Origin: Lasiosphaeris hirsuta
Taxonomy: Eukaryota > Ascomycota > Sordariomycetes > Sordariales > Lasiosphaeriaceae
Reading direction: 5' to 3'
Assembly: GCA_030549175.1 (NCBI GenBank)
Contig: JAUKUA010000004.1
Coordinates: forward strand, 4,340,001 to 4,404,000
DNA: 64,000 nt
Below are positions 19,749-32,500 of the stretch, piece by piece. A model generated the notes under the pieces. It was not told the origin of the DNA, did not search any database, and was given only the letters and a program-made list of their open reading frames with translations. A program made the translations under genes and the position numbers. How positions within the stretch are numbered: position 1 is the first letter of the stretch; the number at the start of each line of letters is the position of its first letter.

Positions 19749-21993
19749 ATGCCTGTGCCGCGGCGCACCAGCATCAGCAAAGGGGACAGCATGTCTGGCC
19801 AGCCGAGACAGCAGCCGGGCTCGGCCTGCGAAGAGTGTCGGAAGCGCAAGCTACGTTGTGAGAAAACTCCATCTCCTTCAAAAGATGGGATCCTCTTAAG
19901 ATGCCCGCTAACATACATCCTTAGGCGACCGACAGCGGCCCCAATGCGGCACCTGCGCAGATGCCGGCATAGTCTGCGAGGTTAACAACAACCGCCTGGC
20001 CCGCGGCCCTAAGAAGGGGGATCTCAAAGCCCTTCGGAGCCGCATTGGTGAGTCTCAACGATTCCTCGGAGTTTCTTCACATTGCCGCTCATCGCTTCAA
20101 AACTCCTGCTCACACCGCTTCTAGTGGCCCTCGAGCGCCGGCTAAGTCTTGACCAGACCGGCGAGCTCGTGCTTCTAAGCGACGCAGACATGCCGCCCCT
20201 GGATGAAATACCGCGTGCGACCACCAGCACAGCGTCAGATGGAGAGCAGCACCCTCCTTATTCTCACCCTCGTCCTCACCCTCACCTTCATCCCCAGCTT
20301 CCCACACCACCCGAGAGGAAGCAGATCTGGGAAAGTGAGATTCATGACCAGGTCCCCCCTATGACTCCCGTCTCAGCACCGCTAGCTCTTCCACCGTTCA
20401 AATTCCCTCCGTCGCCTGCTTCACCACCAAAAAAGCGAGCGCTCATAGACGACCTGATGCGCGCCGATCTGTATGGCTCCACATGACATCTATCTTCACC
20501 ATCTCGGACTGAGCTAACAGAAAAAAAACCCGTCCCCAGAGACCAGCTTTATTTTGATCGGGTGCATCCCAACGTGCCCATCTTCAACCAATCCCGGTAT
20601 TTTGCCCAGTCACGACAGACGGTGAACGTTGGCGGCCCCAATTACAAGCTCTGCCTACAATATGCCATGTGGACGCTGGCCATGGCACTCTCTTCGCAAT
20701 TTGAGACCTCTAGGGACCATCTCTACAACGAAACTCGACACATGCTAGAAGTGCTCGACCTGAGCGATGACGATATGGGCACTGTGCGAATCGAACAAGT
20801 TCAAGCCTGGCTTCTCATTGCCTACTACGAGTTCGCCCGGGCCAACTACAGGCGAGGTTGGGTCAGCGCCGGTCGTGCTTTCAGGCTTGTCCAGCTAGCT
20901 AGGCTACACGAAGTCGATAGTCCTGAAGGCAGGTTCGACAATGATGACCCTGTCATGGTTGAGGAAAGGAGGAGAACGTTTTGGGTAGCCTACTGCCTCG
21001 ACCGTTTCATCTGCATCAGGAGTCGCTGGCCACTGACACTGGCTGAAGAAGTGGTGGGTGGTGTTATTCTTTGCCTAACGCCCAGTCCCCCCCCCAAATA
21101 TGCCGTGTTTTTCGCCGCTCTCTAACATGATTTCTCATGCAATAGATATGCACACGCCTCCCCTCCCCCGAGTTGGCATTCCAAGGTGGCCACCCTATCC
21201 AAGTGTGCTTCCTCTCCGAAGCCATCGCGTCCAATGGCCATAACCTGCTCTCGCCCCTGGCTGAATGCGCCATTTTGGCCACCATCTGCGGGCGTGCAAT
21301 GTCTCATTGCCAAGTTTCAAATGTCGAGCGGGCGTATGGAGGCCCATCTCTAGACTTTTGGCTTCGTCACGAATGGCTCGATGGGATGATTACCAAACGA
21401 CTTGAGGCGCTATCTGCAAACTACCCCATCATCTCGGCCGTAGCCGACTCGATGTTGCTCTTCACCTTTATGATGGCCCAAACTACGATTATCTATCTTT
21501 GTCACATCATCGAAGGGTTGGGAGCCGAACACCAATGCCAGCCAAGCGCCACCGAGTACCACAAGCGTGCCGTGCAGGCTGCGCACGAAATTGCGAGGCT
21601 CTCCAAAGCCCACGAGCATATCGGATATTTCAAGGTAAGACTTGTTTCAGACATATATCCTCCCCCCCCCCCCCCCCCCCCAATGCCTACCGTGTTAGCG
21701 CCTCCTGGCAAGACGGGCTGCTCACTATACTGCAGGCTCATATTTTCCTTCCCCTCACGATATTCTTCGGCGCATCAAGACTTGTCCTACAACGGAACCG
21801 AGCGTCGGACGATATAGAGGTCATGACAGGAGGCTTCCAGCTACTGGAGGCAGAGAACAGTCATGGGTTCGATGACGCGTTCCAGTCTTGCATGGACGCC
21901 CTGATGAAGATTCAAAGCTTCAACAACCTTGCCAAAGAGCATCTCTGTTCATTAGAGGGCCGAGATTTCATAGCAGATTATTTGCAGTGTTAG
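19749..21993 (+). CDS. Zn2Cys6 transcription factor, candidate PKS-cluster regulator
   Basis: Six exons, 19749-19857, 19925-20047, 20125-20470, 20540-21053, 21146-21634 and 21736-21993, join with consistent phases into 612 residues. The binuclear cluster is exact: C27-x2-C30-x6-C37-x6-C44-x2-C47-x6-C54, split by intron 1 within Cys37. A Pro/His-rich linker follows (about residues 78-190). The fungal-specific middle homology region comes next, with RVHPNVPIFNQSRYF, the VQAWLLIAYYEFARANYRRGW block and ERRRTFWVAYCLDRF. Such proteins bind CGG/CCG-containing sites in the nucleus. Intron 5 contains a 21-C run. The gene converges on the PKS with 2.1 kb between their 3' ends, making it the best local regulator candidate; this is inferred from position only. 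A start at the internal MSGQ (residue 15) is possible. Confidence 0.85.
21662..21682 (+). repeat. Poly-C tract (21 C) inside intron 5 of the Zn2Cys6 gene
   Basis: Uninterrupted C run in the 101-nt intron, about 54 bases before the acceptor. Confidence 0.95.
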
Positions 21994-23763
21994 AAACCAG
22001 TACCATACTATACACGATACCTTAGTTTTTTCTTGCGATACATATTCTACTCCACGTTCAGCCCACGATGTCTCATACTCTCCGGCTCGAGACTTGGCCC
22101 CAGACATCAATGTCGTGACCGGCCGCCGTTTTCACTCTCTGTCTTTTGAATCGCGCATCACAACAGGCTTGTCAAATGGAACGCTCAGCCTTGACCAATA
22201 ATAGTCGAGTCTCTGACATGGCCCTATTCGCACTCGTAGCACCACACGATAAACTGTCCGAATCAACAAAATGCGGCTTGCATCAACTAATCGTGTCGAA
22301 GAATGGCTCGCTCGAGACACAGATCATCCCCGTCCCTCCCTCCCACGTCGATGCCCCCCCCTCGCACTTGCACACCGAATCCAGCTGATGCATCCGCCGT
22401 ACCTTGCCCGACCCGACCCCTATGGCCAAGAAGCCGTCTTCTCTTCCCCTCGCCTCTAATTTCCGTCAACGACCAAACACCTGCACCGAATCCGCCAAGT
22501 CTGAATACCACGCCATGCTCGCATCCGCGGGCCGCATTGCATCGCATGCAGACGCACTTTTTATCTCTCTCTCCCTATTTTATTTCTGGGAGCCAAACAA
22601 AACGTTTTATCTCCATTCTGTCGTCCCACCCGGCCCCCTCGCTGGCCCCCTCTCTTGCCCCTTGCGGTAATTGTTGCCGACGATCCCCCCGCTGAACCCT
22701 AGCCCATTGGCTGCTGGCCGCCCTCGAAGCGCCGCCCGCAGCAGGACCCAGCGAGACGGAACCCACTCAGGAGCTGCCAACGGGACCAATATTTCTTCTT
22801 TTTTTTTTCCCCCTCCCCCGTAGCGTATGCAATCCCAAGACGCAAGTGAGCTGTGTTTACGACGCGGCGGTGCCCTTGTTCGCCCGTGCGTGCGTGCGCC
22901 TCGCGGCCGGCAGCCTGAGCCCGGCCTAGCCTCACTCCGATTCCATCATTCCCTGACAGCATTTCCAAGGACGGCAGGACGGCAGGACGGGTGGACGGGG
23001 GTGGTGTTCAATTGGGGGGTGGGGGGCGGTGTATGGATTCGTGGGCTGGTGGTGGGTAGGATTGCATTTCTTCAATCGTCTTTTATTTTTATTTTTTACG
23101 CTTCTCCCACGATTCAATGACAACAATGATCCCCCATCGTGCTACACGCGGATCGGTAAAGGCGACTTTGGCCTTTTCTTGGGTTTTTTCTCCCCGTCCT
23201 CACCCAACCCCCCACTCTCCAGGAGCACCCGGCCATGAAATCCTGAACTTTTCAGCTCACCTAGGTATGCCACCTCCCCCTAGCCCGCGAAATCGCCGAC
23301 TTGGCGGGAAATCACTCCTCGAAATCCCCAAGATCAATTTCGAGAAAACCAAATCCACCGATCGCCCCGGGGGGCTGCGGGCTTAGCGCACACGCCATTC
23401 CCCGGGCCTCAGTGCTGGGCGTGTGGACGAGCTAGGCTCGAGCCATCATGGCTGCGCCAGCAAGCAAAACACTCGCAGATCACGATCCGGATCTGCGGCT
23501 CGCCTGATCCAGCTGTGATCAGCAAAGACGAAAAATGGACCAGCGATGCGGGAACCATTCGCATTGAGTCATCTTTGGCAATTACAATCGCATCCTTCGC
23601 CCAGGGAATAACAGTCCACGGAGTGAAAGACTTGTTACCAAACTATTTTCTTGGTAGACAAACACTTGAACTAGTTACTACATGCTATCTATGTATCTGC
23701 TGATAGCCACCAACCCATGGTTGAACATGTTCCTACTACCCAGTCGGGATCCTCCAAAAAAAA

Positions 23764-23794
<31 letters not shown>

Positions 23795-24139
23795 GAATGG
23801 CGCCTCGATAATGAAAACCACAAACACAATACAATCCGGTAATAGTAGGAACCGTAGTAAATAAACAAAGAAGAGAAAGGAGTAGTACCAACGCCCGACC
23901 AAACCAAGAGAAGGAGAAAGAATCCAATAAAAACACCCCTTCGGCCGTATTCACGCCAACCATAAACCTCCACATACCGCACCAACTACCAACGGCTGCG
24001 AGAAACAAGGCAGAACATCCCGTCCCCCCATACCAAAAGTCCTCCCGAGTCCTCTGTGTCACCAACCCTGCCACTTTCCCGCCCTGAGACCTCCTCAGCT
24101 GGAACCCTTCCCCTCCCTCCCTCCCCCCCCCCTCTTTTC
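21994..24139. other. Convergent spacer between regulator and PKS, no gene seen
   Basis: 2.1 kb with pyrimidine-rich and purine-rich low-complexity stretches. Frames such as 22303-22695 are Pro/Ser-rich and motif-free. An A-tract lies at 23756-23794. Confidence 0.5.
23756..23794. repeat. Poly-A tract (A27 G A11)
   Basis: Long A run with a single G. No adjacent reverse-transcriptase fragment or target-site duplication was recognised, so a retroelement tail is not supported. Confidence 0.9.
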
Positions 24140-27100
24140 TTAGCCAGGTATCAGCGAAGAATCGATATGGCTGCTCTTGGCAGCCACCGCACCCGCCAGC
24201 GCTGTTATCGAGGCGCTCTGCATAATGTCAAAGATCGACAGCTCCGCCCCAGCCTTCAGCGCCAGCATGTTGCGCAGCTCAACCGCCACAAGTGAGTCGA
24301 CCCCGTAGTCGGCGGGCGACTTTGACAAAACCACCTCGTCCTCGGCGATCATGAAGATGTCCATCAGCTTCTTGGCCACCCCGCTGACAATGACTGCGAC
24401 GGCGTCGTCGAATGTGGATGCCTCGGCGATCCTAGCCCCAAGATCCCCCCCAGGCCCTCCTCCAGCCCTGCCAGCGGCTTTGGCGGACCCGCCCTGTCCA
24501 GCCTCCCGGTACTTGAGAGCCGAGAACCGCATGTCGCGCCCGAGCGGCACCTCATCCCCGTGGCCCGTGGGGCCCGTGTTAACTCCGAGAGCGACTTGTC
24601 CAGCGAAGGGTGTCGTGATAGCGGATCCAATGGCCGCAAGCACGTCATCCTCGCTCAATGCCATGAAGCCATGTCTCTGGAGAGCCTCAATCGTCCTCTC
24701 CGAGTCTTCCTCGGCAAGATAGCCGACAGACTTGACAATGCCCAAATCGATCGAGACCCCTGGAAGACCGTGTTCGACGCGATTCCGTGCCAGTGCGTCT
24801 TGGAACGTGCCACCTGCCGAATAGTTGCTTTGGCTAGCAAAGCCAACAACTCCGATGAGCGATGACAGCATGATGAAAAAGTCGAGATCATCAGGGCCAG
24901 AGAAATACTTGTGCAAATTCCAGCTTCCATGGAGCTTCGGGGCCAGCGCAACCTTGTGGTCGTCATGAGTCATGTGCTCCAACACCGAGTCCTGCAAGTT
25001 GAAGTCGTCAGTCTCGGGAAGAAACTCAAACATGGAAAAAGGACGTCAAGCATACCCGAAGTTCCATACCACCGTGGACGATACCCCTAATAGGAGGCGC
25101 TCTTCCACGCTTGTACGCATTGAGCGACGCCTCAAGCTGAGCCGTGTTTGAGATGTCGCAACTGATGGCCGTGATATTTAGATCGCGACCAAATTCCTCC
25201 AGCTCGGCCCGGAGTTGGCGCGTTTTTTCTTGGCCTCCTGCGCTTCTTGATACCACAACCAAGTGTTTGGCGCCGTGCTCTGCCAGCCACCGGCAGACTG
25301 AGCGGCCAACTCCCCCAAACCCCCCAACGACCATATATGATGCATCGGCGCGCAGCTTCGCCCTTGGTGATGGTGGAAGAACCTAGGGTGAGGGTCAGAC
25401 ACTTGGCAATCTTGAAGACGGACAGATTATGGAATGGGTGCACTTACGGGGACTTTGAGGTCAGGGGTAACAGACAGCACGATCTTTCCCATGTGCTTGC
25501 CTGCTTGCATGAGGCGGAAAGCCTTTTCGACATCAGAGAGCGGATAGACGCTGATGGGGCTGACGGCGTTGATCTCATTCTCGCTGACGAGACGGACAAT
25601 GTCCTTCATGATCCGGTTTGTCTCCATCGGCTTGTGTTTACCGAGCGCAATGACATCGATGCTCGAAAAGGAAACTGCACGAGTGAAGGCCTCCATGGCG
25701 AGGCTGCTGTTGATTTCGAGGTCGCGCTTGCCAATCTCGACGAAGCGGCCGAAAGGGGCGAGGCAGTTGAAGCTTTCCTGCAGAAGGCTTCCGGCGAGTG
25801 AGTTGAGCACCACATCTACGCCCTTGCCCCGTGTCATGGCCATTAGACCGGGAGCAAATGACGTATCGCGGCTTGAGAAGATGTGGTCCGGCTGAATGCC
25901 AAACTGCGTCATGACGAAGTTGCGCTTTTCGTCGGAGCCAACCGTGACAAAGACCTCGGCCCCAGCTCGCTGTGCCAACATGACAGCCGCTTGGCCAACA
26001 CCGCCAGTGGCCGAGTGAATGAGAATGGTTTCGCCTCGCTGAAGCCTCGCTGTGTCGTACAAGGACACGTACGCGGCGACATACTGAGTCGGGAGGGAAG
26101 CCGCGGTTTCAAAGGTCATGTCCTCCGGGATGTGCACGGCGCTGGTCCAGTGTGTTCTCGTCCGGCTTCCATAATGCCCGCGGAGCAGCACAGAGACTCG
26201 ATCTCCGACCCTGTACCCATTTGAAGCGGCCATGGGGCCGACTCGGCTCACCACGCCCGCGCAGTCATAGCCCATGACGCGAGACTTCAGCTGGCCCATG
26301 GCAACCATCACATCGCGGAAGTTGACACCGAATGCCTTGGGCTCGACCTCGACAAAGTCTTCGGGAAGAGGCTCTGCCGCGCTCGGGTCGTCATCGAATG
26401 CGAGCGTGTCCAAGAGCCCAGTCGTGCCGATGGTGAGTCGTAGGGGTCGATCGGGCTGAACAAAGGGCTCGAGCTGCGGAGCCGCGGATGTGTCGGATTC
26501 GGAGAAGACATCCTTGTTTCGAGGCGTGTCCTTGAGATATCTCGGAATCTGAACGGTGCCATTCCTGTCCGCGAACTCGTAGTCGATCGCTGGCTCGGTT
26601 GCCGAATAGTCAAAGAGCCTTCTGAAAATGTCCGTGACAGTCTGTACGGATTCTCCAGACCAAAGCGGCTGAGCAGGGTCCAGGTCCAATGTCCCCAGCC
26701 TCTTGCCGCTGTACTCCTGCCTGAGGGAACGCAGAAATCCCGACGCGAGACTTGCGAGCGGCTGTTCGCACCCGTCGGCTCCTCCCCGCGTCAGCCAAAG
26801 CAGCCCCTTTGGCTTGGTGCACACCGCTTTCAAGCCCTCAAACTCAGCCGAGCTAGCGCTGGCTAGAATTGGATTATCGGGGTCGTCAACAAACACACAA
26901 ACAGTGTTTTCATCGACAATTGCTTCTTCGAGGCTCTGGATCGTGGGAACAGTGCAGGTCAGCAGGCCGATTGAGACTCTCAGCTTGTCGAGCCAGATAC
27001 CCGACGTTGTGGCTGCTGCAGTGACGAAGGAAATGTCAAAGTCGAACTTGGGGACGCTGGCGACGGCCGTTGAGGACATGACGCTGAAAGAGTAGAGCTC

Positions 27101-30100
27101 ATCGTCCTCGCAGTCACGGACTTCAGCCTCGACTCCGCGGAACCCGCTCCTGTGGAGAACACGATCCCACATGGGGACTGTCAGCGAGGGGCTGAACTTG
27201 CGTTCTTCTTCTTCACCTGTTGTTGTAAATCTGTTAGCGATCCCGAAAGATGCATTTTGCGCAGCCAGGTTTCGGTGTGGGAATACTCACTGAGCCACCA
27301 GCCCTGGAGAAACCCAAAGACAAACTGGACATCCAGCTGGTCCTGGGTCGTTTCCATCAGGAAGAGCTTGCCTCCCGGCTTGAGCAACTTTCTGACGTTT
27401 GTCATCGTATTGTGCATGGACTTGGTTGCGTGAAGCACCTGACAAGCAACGACAACGTCGTAGGTGCCCTCCTCAAACCCTTGCTTCTCTGGGTCTTGTT
27501 CGATATCGAGCTTCTTGTATCGCACCAGGTCTTTCCAGTCCTGAAACTTCTCCTTGGCAGCCTCGAAGAACCCTGAAGAGACATCTGTGAAGTCATAGGA
27601 AGCGGCGGACGGCCCATCGCCAGACTGGGTTGTGCCAAGCGCGTTCAGCACATGCGTTGTCGCCCCGCCGGTTCCGCCACCGATTTCAAGAATCTTGGCC
27701 CGTGGATTCTTGTACACGTAGTGTCTGACGAGCTCGCCGAGCTTTTCGTTGGCCCGTCCCCACTTCAGACCCTCCAGGTAGTATCTGGAGAGCAGGTTCT
27801 TCTCTAGCATGACTTCCAGCGCGGTAAGCTCTCCTCTCAGGATCGAGACGAGATGCGGACCAAGCTTGCAAACCATCTCGCCGTTGGTGCTGTCGGCCCT
27901 CACTTTCTCAAAGAGTTTTGCTTTCTCGGTGGGAGTTGCGTTGACCCAATCGCTGCTGTTTGGTCCAAGTTCGTTTGTCCGTGCCAGCTCGACCTGGAGT
28001 CTCATCCAAATGTAGAATTTCTTGTGGAACCACTCTAGTTTTTGGATGTCTTTGGCTGTCAGCTCGAAGAGGGCGTCGTAGATGTAGGATAGACAGGCTT
28101 GGCGCAGGTCCATGAGTGTCTCTGCTTCTTCAGGGGAGAGGTCACTGCCAAGCTGCTTCCTCAGAAATGGAGCCTTCATGAAGGTGATGTCGGGAGCCCA
28201 TTTGGCTACGGCAAACTTCTCTCTCACCCATGGCTCTAATTCTCGGGTTGGTGCGCTGCCGATTGACTGACAGACAAAACCCTCCATCGTGATAACCGGC
28301 GCGCCAACAGCATTCTCCTGATCTGCTGCTCCATCTAACACAGATACAGCTGTGGTCATGCTCTGGGCGTCGATATGACTGAGGCTTGAGTACGCTCTGA
28401 AAGCATGGCCCGGCTGGCTGTTGATGTTGCGTGCTACCCAAAGCTTGCTGATTGATCGGGGGACTTTGGGACCGTCCACTTTGCTGCCTGCTCCTGGCAC
28501 GGCGGTGTACGCAGCCTGGAAGACAGAATCTAATGTTGTCGGGTGCACGACGTGCTGGTGTTGATGGGTTTTCGGCATCGTCGCTGCAGAGTCGGCAATC
28601 GAGAACGTTGCCACAGACTGTCTGCTGCGTGCTCGGATCCCTTGTATGTTTCGGAAGATGGGACCGTGGCAAATCCCGCCGGAGCGTAGGCCCGAGTAGA
28701 CGTCTTGTGGGTTGATACGGATTCTGTAATCGGATTCTTGCGATGGCTGGCCTAGCTTGAACCCAGCGTTCCCGGCGGCCGCCGCCCATCGGGCACCAAG
28801 AGTATCAGCAGAACAGTACTCTACCGATATGATGCCTTTGCAGTGATCGGTCCACTTGCTGTCAGCGTTGACAGACTGAACCCGGAACTCGGCCCAGCCT
28901 CTAGTGGAGATCGCCTTGTCGTTACATGGCTTGAGCGAAAGCTGAACTTCAACGCCTTGGCTAGTTTCGGGGACCAGCAGCGCACTGAGGATGTCAATAT
29001 CACGCAGCTGATATCCGATGATCTTCTTGTCAGACGAATTCTGAGAAGCCTGGAATGCCATTCCTTCAATAGCCATGGCAATGTAGCCCGCGGCCGGGTA
29101 CACCATATTGTTCTGCACCACATGGTCTCTGACCCACGGTAGGTCGTTCTCACGAACAATATGTCTCCATGATGGCGCGTTGAGGTCGGTGCCGAGAACA
29201 AGTGAGCCGAGAAGATCATGATGGGCTCCAATCCGGTTCCGATGGGCTTTGTTGATCCGTGGCTCGTTCCAGTGTCTTGTTTGGTGGTTCCATGGATAGC
29301 TCGGCAGGTCGTGCAAGACCTTGAGACCGTCCGTCCCGAGCGGAAAATTAACCGGAGCCAGATTGACAGGATACCCTCTCTGCAGGAGATTGCCTGCCAA
29401 AGCCTGCATCGTGTCAACGGCACTTTGTTTCCTGATCAAGCAGCTGGCATATGGAATGCTCAATCCCTTAAACTCAGGCATGGTCATGATGTCCTGGATC
29501 GGGCCCGATAGCGCAGCGTGTGGTCCCACCTCGATGACCATATCGACATCCGGTTCGCTGCCCGAATTGTCAAAACACATGTTGCGGAATGCGTCGACAA
29601 ACTGCACCGGGCCTGTGAGACTGCGAACCCAGTGAGCAGGGCTGCCGATCTCTTCGACGCTATCCATGCGGGCTCCGGTCGAGGGGGATGAGAAGATGAA
29701 GTCGACATGGGATTGCGCTGGGCGGACCTTTTTGTCCATGGACGCGTAGTAGGCATCCGCAACGGCCTCCATGTGATGTGAGTGCCAGGCTGCATCCACC
29801 TTCAGACGCCGAGCAAAGACGTTCTCCCGCTTGAAGATGGCTTCGAGTTGGTCAAGGCCGAGTACGTCGCCGGAGACGGTGATGCTGCTGGGGCTGTTTT
29901 CGCACGCTATGACAACTTGACCGTTGGTCACACGCGACAGGTATTTCCCGCTGTTTTGGACGCCCAAGCCCACTGCCATCATGCCTCCTTTTCTTGCAAG
30001 TTGTCGATTCATGTCGGATGCTAGCCCTCCTCGCGCATAGACGATGGCCATGGCCGAGCCTAGGTCAAGTGCACCAGCGGCGTAGGCAGCGGCAATCTCT

Positions 30101-32463
30101 CCGCTCGAGTGACTCGTGACAGCAGCTGGCGTGATGCCCCAAGATTTCAGGAGATGCGTCAAGGCGATCTGGACCGCAACGCATACTGGTGTGCTGTAAT
30201 CAAGCTCGTTTACTCTTGAGGTTTTGGCATCCCGGTTGAGTTCCTCTGTGGGCAACAGTGTTAGTACTGAGTTCTCGGTGACACTCCAAGAGTGATGTTG
30301 GCTTACCTATCATGTTCCACTTTGCCCCAAGCTTCTTCAGGAGTGCGTCGCAATCCAGCAGAGCTGCTTTGAATACGGGATAGGCGCCAATCAACTCGCG
30401 ACCCATGGCCCACCACTGGGCTCCTTGGCCAGTATAGACAAATCCAAGCCTGGGGCCTTTGCCGGCCTTTGCTGGTTTGATCTTGCCAGACTCAATGATC
30501 TTGGCCAAGCTGGCGATACTCTCTCCCGCAAGGGTAGAAATCCAGGGGAAGACAGAACGGCGCTGGCCAAGGGTGTAGGCAAGGTTGTCCAGGAATTCGC
30601 TCTCGTCTTCGGGCGTAGTCTTGAGGAGATACTCTCTGAGGTTGGTGGTCATGATCTGGGCCGCCCTTTCGTCCTTGGCGCTGAGGACGAAAACTCTCGA
30701 GTGGGCGACGTTGTCCGACTCGCTGCCGCTGTCAGAGAGGTGGCCACTGGAGAAGCCATTGGAGAAGCCGTTTGTGAAACCGTTGGCGGTGCCAACCGTC
30801 GGGCTGTGCGCACTCGTCTTTGCCAGGGAGCCTGAGACGAAAGACTGGTAATCTTCCATGATGACGTGGGCATTGGACCCGCCATATCCGAAATTGTTGA
30901 TGGAAGCACGCCTGATTCCCTCCTTTCCTGGCCAGGACTCGAGTTCGGTGGGAACCTGTGTTTTGGGAATCAGCACGCTGTCAATAACAGAAAGGGGCGA
31001 GTTGCGCACCTTGAGTCTCCACTCGTCCAACTGCAGCTTTGCGTTTGGCTTTTCGAAATTGATGCTGGGCGGGATTTGACCCTTCTCCAGCGCCAGCGCT
31101 ACCTTGATGATGGCTGCGACGCCGCTGGCTGTTTCTGTGTGGCCGATGTTCGTCTTGACCGAGCCGATCCTGAGAGGCTCGTCGCTAGACCGTGTGCCCT
31201 TGAAGACCGATGCAATTGCCTTCACCTCGATGGGATCTCCAGTTGGTGTTCCTGTGCCGTGGGCCTCAAAGTATGTCGTATGTCCCGGGTCCAGACCAGC
31301 CCTAGCATAGCAGGCTCTAATGAGGTTCTCTTGGGCTTCTCCGCTGGGCGTCGTTATGGTTTCCGTCTTTCCATCCTGATTCACACCAGTATCTCGGATA
31401 ATGGCGCGGATTGGGTTGCCATCACGCAAGGCATCGTCGAGCCTCTTGAGAACCACGGTTGCCGATCCTTCACCACGGCCGTACCCGTTGGCGCGGCTGT
31501 CAAAGGCGTAGGACTTTCCGTCTTTGGAGATCAGCCTATCGTGATATTAGCTGTTTGTGTCTGTGCTGCCAGCTATGTCAAAGAGGGGGGCAACTCACGT
31601 CATCGATGACATGGCAAGGAACATGTCCGGGTTGAACATCAAGTTGGCTCCCCCCACGATCGACATGCTCGATTCTCCTGCCCGGAGGCTCTGGCAACCT
31701 TGGTGAAGCGCTGTGAGTGTAGTGGAGCATCCCGTGTCCACAGACATACTCGGCCCTCGCAAATCGAAGAAGTGAGACAGTCGGTTGGACGCCATCGCGG
31801 CCCCCGTTCCCATGAGGAGAAATCGGGGTAATGTGTCGGGGTCCTTGATGAGACTCTCATGGTAGTCACGGAAAAAAGAACCGGCGAATACGGAAGTATC
31901 GGAACCGGCCACATCTTGCAGTGTGATGCCGGCTGAATCGGACGCTCATATCAGTAACCGAGTCACGGTTTCGGGGGAATGCATGAGAGAAGCAATATGG
32001 CTGGCGAATTACTTACCGCTCTCAAGAGCTTCATATGTTGACTCGAGTTGTAAACGAAACTGCGGATCAAGAGCCTAGGTGCTTATGTTTAGCAATGTAC
32101 AAGCTCATCGCCGCTTCCCCACAGTCGGGTATTGACTTACTGCGGCAGTCTCTGTTGAAAGGTTGAAGAAGTGTGCGTCGAATAGGCCCACATCCTCTGT
32201 GAGGAAGTGTCCTCCTATCACATTGGTCTATAACCTAGTTCAGCATCCCCTCGAATGAACATGACATCAATCATGTTACGTACGCCGTTCAACTTCTCAA
32301 AGTTGGGATGAAACACGCTGTCGATGTTGAACCGAGCCTTTGGGATCTCTGACCAGGCGCTCCGACCCTCCGCCAGCAGCTCCCACAGTTTCTCCGGGCT
32401 GTCGACATCGCCCGCGAATCGACAGCTCATGCCAACAATGGCAATCGGGGTATTGGAGTCCAT
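24140..32463 (-). CDS. Highly reducing polyketide synthase (KS-AT-DH-MT-ER-KR-ACP)
   Basis: Nine minus-strand exons (32463-32284, 32227-32141, 32074-32017, 31932-31599, 31535-30307, 30245-27291, 27216-25448, 25382-25056, 24991-24140) join with consistent phases into 2596 residues. KS has Cys177 in VDTGCSTTL, His about 312 in EAHGTGT and His about 352 in NIGHTE. AT has HSSGE with Ser about 676. DH has WVRDHVV (His about 1004) and [10 protein letters not shown] (Asp about 1202). The methyltransferase has SAM loop [12 protein letters not shown] at about 1481-1492. ER has HSATGGVGQ at about 2015-2023. KR has [10 protein letters not shown] near 2222-2231, with Ser in MLSS and Tyr about 2370. ACP has GVDSL with Ser about 2546. 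All catalytic residues are present, so a fully reduced, C-methylated polyketide chain is expected. There is no thioesterase or reductase release domain. The start [11 protein letters not shown] sits directly on the KS edge. The product is unknown. Confidence 0.92.
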
Positions 32464-32500
32464 CGCTGCTGATGTGTCGCGAACCCCTCACTAATATGCA

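Noticed and set aside
19537..19899. 120-codon frame with a His run over the (CAT)n repeat
   Set aside because: A microsatellite read as poly-His; the Zn2Cys6 frame with correct Cys spacing explains the region.
22303..22695. 130-codon Pro/Ser-rich plus-strand frame
   Set aside because: Low-complexity pyrimidine-rich DNA without motif or splice support.
23756..23794. Poly-A as tail of a non-LTR retrotransposon
   Set aside because: No reverse-transcriptase or endonuclease remnant and no target-site duplication seen upstream.
30866..31609. 247-codon plus-strand frame antisense to the KS region
   Set aside because: The opposite strand encodes a well-conserved ketosynthase; this frame has no motif.
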